The notes under the pieces were generated by a model. That model worked only from the letters and a program-made list of their open reading frames with translations, was not told where the DNA came from and did no database searches. Source: Bacteroides fragilis NCTC 9343 (GTDB lineage Bacteria > Bacteroidota > Bacteroidia > Bacteroidales > Bacteroidaceae). Taken from it: a DNA stretch of 64,000 nt. The DNA lies in assembly GCF_000025985.1 (NCBI RefSeq), contig NC_003228.3, positions 4,092,001 through 4,156,000 of the forward strand. Reading direction: 5' to 3'. Made by a program: the position numbers and the translations under genes. How positions within the stretch are numbered: position 1 is the first letter of the stretch; every line of letters begins with the position of its first letter. Below are positions 44,111 to 53,870 of this stretch, piece by piece.

Positions 44111-45370
44111 ATGAAGAAACTTATCTTTATGGGAATCCTCGGATTGTTTATCCTGGGTTCCTGCAACAGTAAATCGGGTGGCAACCACGAAGGGCACGAC
44201 CATGGAACAGAAGCACACGACCATGAACACGAAGCACACGACCATGAACACGAAGGGCACGACCATGAACACGAAGGCGAAGACCATGAAGGACATGATC
44301 ACGAAGGTGACGAACACAGCCGGAGCAGTGAACCGGCTACCGGTCACAGTGACGAAATCATTCTGCCGAAAGCCAAAGCAGAAGCAGCCGGAGTGAAAAC
44401 AAGTATTATAGAACCGGAAGTATTTGAACAAGTGATAAAAACAAGCGGACAAGTACTGGCCGCACAAGGTGACGAATCCGTAGCAGTAGCCACCGTAGCA
44501 GGAGTAGTCAGCTTTCGCGGTAAAGTGACCGAAGGCATGAGTGTAGGCAAAGGTACTGCACTGGTGACCATTTCATCCAGTAACATTGCCGATGGTGATC
44601 CCGTACAACGCGCCCGTATCGCTTACGATATATCCAGAAAGGAATATGAACGTATGCAAGCGCTGGTAAAGAATAAAATCGTATCCGATAAGGAATTCGC
44701 ACAAGCCGAACAGAATTACGAAAATGCCCGGATCAGCTATGAGGCCCTTGCCAAAAATCATTCGGCAGGAGGACAGGCCGTAACCTCTCCCATCTCAGGA
44801 TTTGTAAAAAACATCCTGGTGAAAGAAGGTGATTACGTAACCATCGGCCAGCCATTGGTCAGCATCACTCAAAACCGTCGCCTCTTCTTGCGTGCCGAAG
44901 TTTCGGAAAAATACTATCCGTCTCTGCGCACCATCGGTTCGGCCAATTTCAAAACTCCTTATGACAATAAGGTATACGAACTGAAAGAACTGAACGGCCG
45001 TCTTTTGTCATTCGGTAAATCGGCAGGAGAAAATTCGTTCTATGTACCGGTCACTTTCGAATTTGATAATAAAGGAGACATCATCCCGGGCTCGTTCGTT
45101 GAAGTATATTTGTTGTCGTCTCCCATGGAGAACGTACTGTCGCTTCCCCGCACGGCGCTGACCGAAGAACAGGGGCTTTTCTTCGCATACCTGCAACTGG
45201 ATGAAGAAGGGTATAAAAAGCAGGAAGTCACCCTCGGAGCCGACAACGGCAAGAGCGTACAGGTACTTTCGGGTATCAAGGCCGGTGACCGGGTAGTGAC
45301 CCAAGGTGCCTACCAGGTGAAACTGGCTTCGGCAAGTAACGCAATACCTGCACACAGCCACGAACACTAA
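44111..45370 (+). CDS. RND efflux periplasmic adaptor (CusB/CzcB-like) with a His-rich N terminus
   Basis: A 419-aa lipoprotein (FILGSC, Cys at 18) with a His/Glu/Asp-rich segment at about 26-70, where three 7-residue units of the type AHDHEHE repeat in tandem. Then comes a typical membrane-fusion protein: barrel-sandwich hybrid, a helical hairpin (SRKEYERMQALVKNKIVSDK) and beta-barrel domains. The His-rich part probably binds metal, as in CzcB/ZneB-type adaptors. It is the first gene of the operon with the RND pump and the outer-membrane channel. Confidence 0.92.
   Translation: MKKLIFMGILGLFILGSCNSKSGGNHEGHDHGTEAHDHEHEAHDHEHEGHDHEHEGEDHEGHDHEGDEHSRSSEPATGHSDEIILPKAKAEAAGVKTSIIEPEVFEQVIKTSGQVLAAQGDESVAVATVAGVVSFRGKVTEGMSVGKGTALVTISSSNIADGDPVQRARIAYDISRKEYERMQALVKNKIVSDKEFAQAEQNYENARISYEALAKNHSAGGQAVTSPISGFVKNILVKEGDYVTIGQPLVSITQNRRLFLRAEVSEKYYPSLRTIGSANFKTPYDNKVYELKELNGRLLSFGKSAGENSFYVPVTFEFDNKGDIIPGSFVEVYLLSSPMENVLSLPRTALTEEQGLFFAYLQLDEEGYKKQEVTLGADNGKSVQVLSGIKAGDRVVTQGAYQVKLASASNAIPAHSHEH
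44213..44275 (+). repeat. three tandem 21-bp units coding AHDHEHE/GHDHEHE
   Basis: Codons 35-55 of the adaptor are three in-frame 21-bp repeats (GCACACGACCATGAACACGA and close variants). Variation in copy number would change the metal-binding tail. Confidence 0.75.
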
Positions 45371-45428
45371 CGACAAGGCGCCACAGCCCGGTTTCCATGT
45401 GGTGCATAACAACTAACGAAAAAAGAAT

Positions 45429-48400
45429 ATGCTAAATAAAATCATACATTTCTCACTTCAGAACCGTATCTTGGTACTTGTAGCCTCGGTACTGTTACTG
45501 ATTGGCGGAACTTATACCGCCATGCATACCGAAGTAGACGTGTTCCCCGACCTGAATGCACCGACGGTGGTCATCATGACCGAAGCCAACGGAATGGCAG
45601 CCGAAGAGGTGGAACAACTCGTGACTTTCCCCGTTGAAACAGCCGTAAACGGTGCCACCGGTGTGCGCCGGGTACGTTCATCTTCCACGAACGGATTCTC
45701 TGTCGTATGGGTAGAATTCGACTGGGGAACCGATATATACCTCGCCCGCCAGATTGTAAGCGAAAAGCTGGCCATCGTAGGTGAAGAACTGCCTTCAAAT
45801 GTAGGCAAACCGACACTGGGTCCCCAATCCTCCATTCTGGGCGAAGTCCTGATTATCGGATTAACCGCCGACTCGACCTCCATGCTCGACCTGCGTACCA
45901 TTGCCGACTGGACCATACGTCCGCGCCTGCTCTCTACCGGAGGTGTAGCACAGGTAGCTGTATTGGGAGGAGAGTTAAAAGAATATCAGATTCAACTCGA
46001 TCCGGAACGTATGCGTCATTATGGCGTATCTATGAATGAGGTGATGACCGTCACCCGCGGCATGAACCTGAATGCCAACGGAGGTGTACTTTATGAATAT
46101 GGTAACGAATACATTGTGCGTGGTGTACTCTCCACCGCAAACATAGAACAACTGGGTAAAGCGGTAGTAAAGAGTATCGACAGCGTACCTGTACTGCTGG
46201 AGGATATCGCTGATGTCCGGATCGGACCGAAAGCCCCCAAACTGGGAACGGCTTCGGAAAGAGGAAAACCTGCCGTACTGATGACCGTCACCAAACAGCC
46301 CGCCACCAGTACTCTGGAGTTGACCGACAAACTGGAAGCTTCGTTGCAAGACCTCCGGAAGAATCTTCCACCGGATGTAAAGGTATCTACCGATATCTTC
46401 CGTCAAAGCCGTTTCATCGACAGTTCCATCAGCAATGTAAAGAAGTCCCTTTTTGAAGGCGGTATCTTTGTAGTCATCGTCTTATTCCTGTTCCTTGCCA
46501 ACGTGCGAACCACGATTATTTCGCTGGTGACCCTGCCGCTCTCACTGCTGGTATCCATCCTGACTCTACATTTCATGGGACTGACTATCAATACCATGAG
46601 TCTGGGAGGTATGGCCATCGCCATTGGTTCGCTGGTAGACGATGCCATTGTCGATGTAGAAAACGTATACAAGCGCCTGCGTGAAAACCGTCTCCTCCCG
46701 GAGAATGAACGTCTTTCGGTCATCCAGGTGGTATTCAACGCCTCCAAAGAGGTCCGTATGCCTATCTTGAACTCTACACTGATCATTGTGGTCAGTTTCG
46801 TACCTCTCTTTTTCCTTTCCGGTATGGAAGGACGCATGCTGGTTCCGCTGGGCATTGCCTTCATCGTAGCATTATTTGCCTCGACGATAGTGGCATTGAC
46901 CCTGACCCCGGTACTTTGCTCCTACCTGCTGGGCAAAGAAAAAGGTGATAAGCTTCCGAAAGAAGCATTCGTAGCCCGCTGGATGAAAGGGGTATACGAA
47001 AAAGCACTGACTTGGGTGTTAATTCATAAACGCCTGACCTTGGGAAGCACCATCGGACTGTTCATCATTACCCTGGGATTCTTCTTCACGTTGGGACGCT
47101 CGTTCCTCCCTCCATTCAATGAAGGTTCATTCACCATCAACATCAGTTCGCTGCCGGGCATCTCACTCGAAGAGAGCGATAAGATGGGACACCGTGCCGA
47201 GGAACTTCTGCTCTCTATCCCCGAGATACAGACAGTGGCCCGCAAAACCGGACGTGCCGAACTGGACGAGCATGCTTTGGGAGTCAACGTCTCGGAAATA
47301 GAGGCACCGTTTGAACTGAAAGATCGTTCGCGCAACGAACTGATGGCAGACGTACGCGAAAAACTGGGTACTATCACCGGAGCAAACATCGAGATCGGAC
47401 AACCGATCAGCCACCGTATCGATGCTATGCTCAGCGGTACCAAAGCCAATATCGCCATCAAACTGTTTGGTGACGACCTGAATAAAATGTTCTCACTGGG
47501 CAATCAGATAAAAGAAGCCATCGGCAATATCCCCGGCATTGCCGACCTGAATGTGGAACAACAGATTGAACGCCCGCAGCTCAAAATCACTCCCAAACGT
47601 GAAATGTTGGCTAAATACGGCATTACCCTGCCGGAATTTTCGGAATACATCAATGTGGCACTGGCCGGAGAGGTGATTTCGCAGGTTTACGAACAGGGTA
47701 AGAGTTTCGACCTGATTGTGAAAGTAAAGAATAACTTCCGTGACGAAGCCGAAAAGATACGCAACCTGATGGTCGACACCCAAGACGGTAAAAAAGTGCC
47801 CCTGAGTTATATTGCCGACGTAGCCTCGTCCATGGGGCCGAATACCATCAATCGCGAAAACGTAAAACGTAAGATCGTGATTTCCGCCAACGTAGCCGAC
47901 CGCGACTTGCGGAGTGTGGTCAATGACATCCAAAAGCAAGTGGACGAACAAATCAAGCTCCCCGAAGGTTATCATATCGAATATGGTGGTCAGTTTGAAA
48001 GCGAACAGGCAGCCAGCCGTACATTGGCACTGACCTCCTTCATGTCCATCGTAGTGATCTTCCTGCTGCTGTATCATGAATTCCGCAGCGTGAAGGAATC
48101 GGCAGTTATCCTGATAAACCTGCCGCTGGCACTGATCGGCGGTGTGTTTGCCCTGCTGATCACAACCGGTGAAATCAGTATTCCGGCCATCATCGGTTTC
48201 ATTTCGTTGTTTGGTATCGCTACCCGTAACGGTATGTTGCTTATCAGCCATTACAACCACCTGCAACAGGTAGAAGGTTTGGGAGTATACGAAAGCGTAA
48301 TCCGCGGATCACTCGACCGTCTGAACCCGATTGTTATGACAGCCCTTTCGTCTGCCTTGGCACTGATACCGCTGGCATTGAGCGGAAGCCTGCCCGGTAA

Positions 48401-48515
48401 CGAGATTCAGAGTCCGATGGCAAAAGTGATTCTGGGCGGTCTGCTCACATCGACTTTCCTGAACGGATTCATTATCCCGATTGTTTACCTGATGATGAAC
48501 GGAAAAAGAAAATAA
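45429..48515 (+). CDS. heavy-metal RND efflux pump (CusA/CzcA family)
   Basis: A 1028-aa inner-membrane proton antiporter with 12 helices and two large periplasmic domains. The N terminus has the family pattern FSLQNRILVLVASVLLLIGG, the fourth helix holds AIGSLVDDAIVDVENVYKRL (acidic residues for proton/metal coupling) and the twelfth helix area holds SPMAKVILGGLLTSTFLNG. The acidic pair is like the HME group that handles divalent or monovalent metal ions; I cannot tell copper/silver from cobalt/zinc/cadmium. It is 58 bp behind the adaptor. Confidence 0.94.
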   Translation: MLNKIIHFSLQNRILVLVASVLLLIGGTYTAMHTEVDVFPDLNAPTVVIMTEANGMAAEEVEQLVTFPVETAVNGATGVRRVRSSSTNGFSVVWVEFDWGTDIYLARQIVSEKLAIVGEELPSNVGKPTLGPQSSILGEVLIIGLTADSTSMLDLRTIADWTIRPRLLSTGGVAQVAVLGGELKEYQIQLDPERMRHYGVSMNEVMTVTRGMNLNANGGVLYEYGNEYIVRGVLSTANIEQLGKAVVKSIDSVPVLLEDIADVRIGPKAPKLGTASERGKPAVLMTVTKQPATSTLELTDKLEASLQDLRKNLPPDVKVSTDIFRQSRFIDSSISNVKKSLFEGGIFVVIVLFLFLANVRTTIISLVTLPLSLLVSILTLHFMGLTINTMSLGGMAIAIGSLVDDAIVDVENVYKRLRENRLLPENERLSVIQVVFNASKEVRMPILNSTLIIVVSFVPLFFLSGMEGRMLVPLGIAFIVALFASTIVALTLTPVLCSYLLGKEKGDKLPKEAFVARWMKGVYEKALTWVLIHKRLTLGSTIGLFIITLGFFFTLGRSFLPPFNEGSFTINISSLPGISLEESDKMGHRAEELLLSIPEIQTVARKTGRAELDEHALGVNVSEIEAPFELKDRSRNELMADVREKLGTITGANIEIGQPISHRIDAMLSGTKANIAIKLFGDDLNKMFSLGNQIKEAIGNIPGIADLNVEQQIERPQLKITPKREMLAKYGITLPEFSEYINVALAGEVISQVYEQGKSFDLIVKVKNNFRDEAEKIRNLMVDTQDGKKVPLSYIADVASSMGPNTINRENVKRKIVISANVADRDLRSVVNDIQKQVDEQIKLPEGYHIEYGGQFESEQAASRTLALTSFMSIVVIFLLLYHEFRSVKESAVILINLPLALIGGVFALLITTGEISIPAIIGFISLFGIATRNGMLLISHYNHLQQVEGLGVYESVIRGSLDRLNPIVMTALSSALALIPLALSGSLPGNEIQSPMAKVILGGLLTSTFLNGFIIPIVYLMMNGKRK

Positions 48516-48534
48516 TAAGAACTTCAATAATTAT

Positions 48535-49713
48535 ATGAAACGAATAACCATACTTGCCGCTACCCTCTTCGCGCTATCCGGACTGCAAGCGCAAACCGGT
48601 ATAGACGGGGTGCTGCGCAACATTGAAACCAATAATAAAGAGTTGCAAGCCAATGCGCAATTGATTGCCTCTCAAAAACTGGAAACCCGGACAGACAACA
48701 ATCTGCCTGATCCGACTCTTTCGTATGCCCATTTGTGGAATAATAAAGACAAGAATAATACGATCGGAGAACTTGTAGTCTCCCAGAGCTTTGATTTTCC
48801 GAGCCTGTATGCTACCCGCAATCAACTGAACCGGCTGAAAGCCGGTGCTTTTGACGGGCAGAAGAGTGTATTCCGTCAGGGCATCCTGCTACAGGCAAAA
48901 GATGTGTGCCTGGATATCATCATGCTGCGAAAGCAACAGCAGATACTGACCGAACGGCTGCGAAACGCCGAAGAGCTCTCAGCCATGTACGCCAAGCGTT
49001 TGCAAACAGGAGACGCCAATGTAATCGAAACCAATAAGATCAATCTGGAATTGCTGAACGTGAAGACAGAAGCGTCACTAAACGAAACTGCTTTACGCAA
49101 TAAGATTCAGGAACTGACTGCACTGAACGGAAACATACCGGTCGTGTTTGAAGATGCTGACTATCCGGCTGTCATCTTCCCTTCCAACTACGAAGAACTG
49201 AAAACTGAAGTCCTGGCATCGGACTATACCCTCCAGGCACTCAACAGCGAAAGTGCCGCTGCCCGCAAACAGATTGCGGTCAACAAGTCGCAATGGCTAC
49301 CCAAGCTGGAACTAGGTTACCGTCGTAACACTGAATCGGGCGAGCCGTTCAACGGAGTTGTAGTAGGGTTCTCGTTCCCACTATTCGAGAATCGCAATAA
49401 AGTAAAGATAGCTAAAGCCCAGTCGCTCAATGTCGACCTGCAAAGGGCTAATACTTCGGTACAGGTAGAATCGGAACTGACCCAGCTCTATCGTGAAGCC
49501 CATACCTTGCGCACTTCAATGGAAGAATACGAGAAGACTTTTCAGGCGCAACAGGACTTATCCCTGCTGAAACAAGCATTGACGGGCGGACAAATCAGTA
49601 TGATAGAATACTTTGTAGAAGTATCGGTAGTCTATCAGAGCAAACAGAACTATCTGCAACTGGAGAATCAGTACCAGAAGGCAATGGCAAAGATATATAA
49701 GAATAAACTGTAG
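48535..49713 (+). CDS. TolC-family outer-membrane channel (CzcC/CusC-like)
   Basis: The 392-aa product has a signal peptide (MKRITILAATLFALSGLQAQ) and two TolC repeats with long helical segments (QAKDVCLDIIMLRKQQQIL, SVQVESELTQLYREAHTL). It completes the tripartite export complex with the two preceding genes and starts 19 bp after the pump. Its size is slightly below that of classical TolC, as usual for metal-efflux members of Bacteroidetes. Confidence 0.9.
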   Translation: MKRITILAATLFALSGLQAQTGIDGVLRNIETNNKELQANAQLIASQKLETRTDNNLPDPTLSYAHLWNNKDKNNTIGELVVSQSFDFPSLYATRNQLNRLKAGAFDGQKSVFRQGILLQAKDVCLDIIMLRKQQQILTERLRNAEELSAMYAKRLQTGDANVIETNKINLELLNVKTEASLNETALRNKIQELTALNGNIPVVFEDADYPAVIFPSNYEELKTEVLASDYTLQALNSESAAARKQIAVNKSQWLPKLELGYRRNTESGEPFNGVVVGFSFPLFENRNKVKIAKAQSLNVDLQRANTSVQVESELTQLYREAHTLRTSMEEYEKTFQAQQDLSLLKQALTGGQISMIEYFVEVSVVYQSKQNYLQLENQYQKAMAKIYKNKL

Positions 49714-49740
49714 AGAAGGAGGAATGTGCCAAAAATTGTA

Positions 49741-49834
49741 TTCACCACAGATTACACGGATTAACACAGATAAATATCTCTGATTATCTGTTGATTAATT
49801 TCATTCTGTGTTAATCTGGGTAATCTGTGGTGAA
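49741..49834. repeat. CCACAGATT hairpin repeat, copy 6
   Basis: Arms 49741-49770 and 49805-49834 pair over 30 bp with two mismatches and a 34-nt loop; the outer sequence is TTCACCACAGATTACACGGA. It is again between convergent genes (the efflux operon and the propeller protein). Confidence 0.8.
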
Positions 49835-49876
49835 TTATGGCACACCCGGTTATAGCTCCTGCCCGTTCATTGTTAG

Positions 49877-50917
49877 TTATTCCTCCATATCGGGCAAATA
49901 GAAATTAAACTCAGGCGAACGGTCTGCCACCAACTGCCCGTCCTTTATCAACAATTCTGCCACCTGTGCCGATGAACGGCGCAAATGATAAGGGATGTTA
50001 CCGTCTTCATCTTTGGTCTCTTCGGAATGTGCCTTACGCCCGGGATGGGTAAAATAGATAACATAAGCCTTATCTCCTACCACAACCACATCACCATGCG
50101 CACCGCTCGGCGTATCTTCGGGACGGGTACCGGGTTTATCTAGAATCACTCCCTGCTTCTCCCATGTGGTGGCATCTTTTGAACGATACACACGCATGCC
50201 GTGCCATTCGTCGGTAAGCATCCAGTAATAACCTCCGAAACGGAATACCTTAGGCCCTTCCTGGCGACTTTGGTCAATCACCGGTGTATCATTCAGCGTC
50301 CAGTGGAACAGATCATCACTTTCTGCCGTCATGATAGCCGCATTACGGGTTTCATCTTTATACCAGGCACGCCATTTTCCATCGGGCATCCGGAAGAAAG
50401 TCGCATCGATCGTTTTATCGGATGACAGCTTCACAAAGCCTTCAAATTTCCAGTCCCACATGTTCTTACTTGTATAGTGAGCCATGCGCGCATGTCCGCC
50501 CCAATCGGTTCGTACCCCCTCGATATAAGATACGAACAAATGATATACCCCATTGAAGTTTACCACCTCCGGAGCCCAGAAAGTGTTCTTTCCTCTCTCC
50601 ATATTGAGGTCGAGTACTCCACGATAAACCCACGTCCTGCCATGGTCACGGCTGGAAGCGATACCGATATCATTTCCATAGCAATAAGCTACGTTCCCGG
50701 CATTCACATTGGCCCGGCGCTGTGTATACAGCATCCACCAACTGCGGTCTTCTTTATTCCAGACTACGACCGGATCGGCCACTCCGTCATAAACAGGATC
50801 TCTGTAAAGAGGAGCCGGAGCAGTTTGTTTCACCTCTTCGGGATTTCCACCCGTCATTTGTGCGGATACGAACCCGCTGCATGCCAACAGGCATGACGCA
50901 ATCATTGTTCTAATCAT
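49877..50917 (-). CDS. exported five-bladed beta-propeller protein, GH43/GH117-like
   Basis: The 346-aa product has a signal peptide (MIRTMIASCLLACSGFVSAQ) and propeller-blade repeats of the glycoside hydrolase clan. Likely catalytic acids are in DPVYDGVADPVVVW, in FWAPEVVNFNGVYHLF and in DATFFRMPDGKWRAWYKDE, with TDEWHGMRVYRS and GAHGDVVVVGD further on. The substrate is unknown; a role in polysaccharide breakdown fits Bacteroides. No SusC/SusD pair is adjacent, so it is not in a classical utilisation locus here. Confidence 0.78.
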   Translation of the reverse strand: MIRTMIASCLLACSGFVSAQMTGGNPEEVKQTAPAPLYRDPVYDGVADPVVVWNKEDRSWWMLYTQRRANVNAGNVAYCYGNDIGIASSRDHGRTWVYRGVLDLNMERGKNTFWAPEVVNFNGVYHLFVSYIEGVRTDWGGHARMAHYTSKNMWDWKFEGFVKLSSDKTIDATFFRMPDGKWRAWYKDETRNAAIMTAESDDLFHWTLNDTPVIDQSRQEGPKVFRFGGYYWMLTDEWHGMRVYRSKDATTWEKQGVILDKPGTRPEDTPSGAHGDVVVVGDKAYVIYFTHPGRKAHSEETKDEDGNIPYHLRRSSAQVAELLIKDGQLVADRSPEFNFYLPDMEE

Positions 50918-50982
50918 TTGTGTTTTATTTTGAGAATTAAGTTTGTGTCTGTCAGCCGCTCCGTCACGGAACGGGCACGAAT

Positions 50983-51731
50983 TTAAAATATCCGGTATGA
51001 TAACTGGAAGTTAAGCACAGGATAAGCTTTAAAGTTTTTCAGGAACTTATTGAAACGGCTCAGGTCCTGATCGATCGCCTCTTCCACAATCTTTCCGGTA
51101 GTGGCTTCAATCTTCGGATTACCATGGAACATAGCTCCCAATTCGAACTTGAACCCTACGCGTGAATGAGCTACTGAACGTCCGAATCCAATACCTACAT
51201 AAGGTTTCACGGCATTGGTCTTCAAAGCTGCTTCCACACGTCCGTCCGCTCCCGGCTCGATAATGATATCTCCCACCTCTATCCGTTCGTCTGTCTGTCC
51301 CGATACTTTCAGGATGGATGAAGTACCGAACAGCAGTCCGGCGGTCACATGAAAGACGAATCTCTTGAATGGAAAATAGTCGAGCAAAAGCATGCCGTTT
51401 GTCATATTTGCTTTTGCTTTCAGAGGAACGGTATAGTATTTATCCGGATTGTAACCGGTACGAGTACCGGCATCCTGAATCAACTGATCATCACGAATTC
51501 CGTCATAATCGTAATTACACTTGAACTTCAGTAAAGAGAATCCGGCACGAAGTCCCAGATAGTCATTCAACAGAGCAGCAACCTGGAGTCCTCCCCCAGT
51601 GTTCCGGCATTCAGCGAAACGGATAAATGGCTGAAAGGCTTCACCTTATCCGGTCCCGTCTGGGCCATAACCGGGATGCCGACAACAAAGGCAACCAACC
51701 CAATTAAAAAACGACAGAAGTTTGTTTTCAT
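50983..51731 (-). pseudogene. outer-membrane beta-barrel protein, frameshifted at a 5-C run
   Basis: ATG 51731 begins a signal peptide (MKTNFCRFLIGLVAFVVGIP) and a barrel start (HLSVSLNAGTLG), but the frame runs into a stop at 51567. Adding one G to the run at 51593-51597 (GGGGG on the minus strand) restores a continuous protein: NAGTLGGGLQVAALLNDYLG, then GLRAGFSLL to the final FQLSYRIF. The C-terminal Phe fits an outer-membrane barrel of about 250 aa. This is either a true pseudogene, a slippage (phase-variation) site, or a sequencing error. The second part is intact. Confidence 0.7.
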
Positions 51732-51766
51732 AAGTAAGTTTGTTTGTGTGAATAATAAATTAACTG

Positions 51767-53185
51767 TCACAGAGTTCGTATGTCATCAGGCAGATATCCG
51801 CTTCGGATACGCCACTCCTGCGGATAAAGATTGTTGGCGCGATTGCCGATGTTCTTCACAAATCCCAAAGGAATCTCTTTATAAGTGACCAGTACATAAC
51901 CTTTGGGAACAGAAGGCGGAAGGACGATAGCCTCTTTCCGCAGATAGGCGATGGCTTGTTCGTAAGTCAATGCTTCGGTTGAAAAAACCGACGTTTTCAA
52001 CAGACGACTCATAGCAAGTCCATGTGCGGGAATCAGATCTTTGCCTTTTACTTCAGCCACTTCCGTACCGGCCTGGACGATGCGGAGAGACTGACGAAGC
52101 AGTGCCAGATCATTTTGGTAGTACACCGGAAAAGCAGTAATCGCAGTGCCGTTCACCAATAGATTATATTCGTCGGAAGACGCCAACCAACTTTTGGCAA
52201 TAGCCAGATTTTCTTTAGATACAGGTGAAGCAGCAGTGTCCCCCTTCGATTTCTTTTTCTTCGGAGAAAAAAGATCTGTATCCGCCTCCCTGTCTTCTTC
52301 CGGCTTACGAAGAGCGGCGAGAAAGAAACCTTCTCCCTGAGTCTTATGAGGCAAGAAACGATAGACAGGTGCATCGACCCCGACAAGCAAGCTACCGGTA
52401 ATGTTCCACTCCGTGGGAACGGCAAGCGGTAACGGCTCAGCACCGAACTCCTGCCTGATCCAGGTAATATTCTCTTCGTCTTCGCGCGTATTATAGGTAC
52501 AAGTACTGTATATCAGGATTCCTCCCGGCTTCAGGCAAGGCCAGATGTCAGTGATAATCCTGCGTTGGCGCTGCCAGCAAATCTCTACATTCTCGGGACT
52601 CCACTCTTCTATGGCACCGGGATCTTTACGGAACATTCCCTCGCCCGAACAAGGCACATCCGTCAGTATGACATCGAAAAAAGAACCGATCCGGGAAAAA
52701 TCAGAAGGATCGTTATTGGTAACCACAACATCGGCATATCCCCATTTCGTCAGATTTTCCGCCAGTATCTGCGAACGGTTGCGAATCACCTCATTGGCTA
52801 CCAGCAGACTGCCTTCGGGCAATACACTGCGGGCATGGGTCGACTTTCCACCGGGAGCGGCACAGAGATCGAGCATCTTGACAGGGGTTGTAACGTAACG
52901 GCGGAGCACCTGTTCCACAAACATCGACGAGGCTTCCTGCACGTAATAACATCCGGCATGAAAAAGGGGATCGAACGTAAACGTCAGGCGTTGGTTCAGA
53001 TAATAGCCTTCTGCCGCCCAGGGGATACGTCCTGAGATGGATGAACAGGCAGCTAAACCGGGAAACTTACTATTCAGCCGGACACTGGCAGGAGGTTCTT
53101 GCTCCAAGGCAACAGACAATTCTTGATACTCTTCATCTCCCATCAACGCACGGGTCGATTCGATAAATGATATAGGTAATTTCAT
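51767..53185 (-). CDS. 16S rRNA m5C methyltransferase, RsmF/RsmB-like
   Basis: A SAM-dependent NOL1/NOP2/Sun family enzyme (472 aa). The SAM motif is LDLCAAPGGKSTHARSVL. The PCSGEGMFRKDP segment holds the first catalytic Cys in the VPCSG motif, and the second in YSTCTYNTREDEEN. The C terminus is the RsmF-type PUA/FAU-like extension (LGFVKNIGNRANNLYPQEWR). The target is probably 16S rRNA C1407-like or a related site. It overlaps neither neighbour, but both flanking genes are frameshifted. Confidence 0.9.
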   Translation of the reverse strand: MKLPISFIESTRALMGDEEYQELSVALEQEPPASVRLNSKFPGLAACSSISGRIPWAAEGYYLNQRLTFTFDPLFHAGCYYVQEASSMFVEQVLRRYVTTPVKMLDLCAAPGGKSTHARSVLPEGSLLVANEVIRNRSQILAENLTKWGYADVVVTNNDPSDFSRIGSFFDVILTDVPCSGEGMFRKDPGAIEEWSPENVEICWQRQRRIITDIWPCLKPGGILIYSTCTYNTREDEENITWIRQEFGAEPLPLAVPTEWNITGSLLVGVDAPVYRFLPHKTQGEGFFLAALRKPEEDREADTDLFSPKKKKSKGDTAASPVSKENLAIAKSWLASSDEYNLLVNGTAITAFPVYYQNDLALLRQSLRIVQAGTEVAEVKGKDLIPAHGLAMSRLLKTSVFSTEALTYEQAIAYLRKEAIVLPPSVPKGYVLVTYKEIPLGFVKNIGNRANNLYPQEWRIRSGYLPDDIRTL

Positions 53186-53752
53186 TTTTCCTTATTATAA
53201 GATATAAAACCGATCGGATTACGAGTTTTTCCGCCTGCCTGTTTGTCTTTGGCCTGCAATTCAGCAATTGCCTGATTAATTAATTCAAGTTGCATCCTCG
53301 TATCTTCATTAATATCATTGTAATCGGCAAATGCCGCTTCTACATATTCTTTTAACTCTTTTATTTCATCTTGCAGCCTGGTGATGTCATTCACCGGAAG
53401 AGCCGAGACCAATTGGCGGACAGCTACAAAAGCTCGCATAATGGAAATATTCACTTCGATGGCGATCACTGTTTAACACTCCGGAGAGCATGGCCAGTCC
53501 TTGCTCGGTAAAGGCAAAGGGAAGTTTACGGGTACCTCCCCAACTTGATATCACAATTTGTGACTTCAAGATTTCCCATTCTTCCGTATTCAACTGGAAC
53601 ATAAGATCCGTAGGAAATTGTTTGCTGTTCCTCTTTACAGCCTGATTCAGGACACGGGTTTCCACCTGATATAATCCGGCCAAATCAAAGTCCAACATCA
53701 CTTTCTGTCCCCGTATCCCGTAAATCTTGCTCTGTATGATCTGTAGTTCCAT
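53182..53752 (-). pseudogene. ORF6N domain protein with a 2-bp deletion
   Basis: The N-terminal part ([54 protein letters not shown]) is an ORF6N/KilA-N-type DNA-binding domain. At about 53459-53466 the frame shifts: the expected [18 protein letters not shown] becomes LNSDRH in one frame and [14 protein letters not shown] in the next. The change is explained by loss of one GC dinucleotide (CGCGCC to CGCC). The C-terminal coiled coil is intact (ITRLQDEIKELKEYVEAAF). ORF6N genes occur on phages and genomic islands. Confidence 0.72.
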
Positions 53753-53870
53753 CACTTTTGTGTATTAATACCTGCAAATATCAAAAATATTTCGTCTCTT
53801 TGCAACTTTCTGTGGCATGAACTACGTCTAACAGACAAATAAACAAAAACAATTAAAAAACAACAGTAAT

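Noticed and set aside
44178..44396. 72-codon Thr/Lys/Met-rich frame
   Set aside because: It is the shifted reading of the His-rich repeats of the efflux adaptor.
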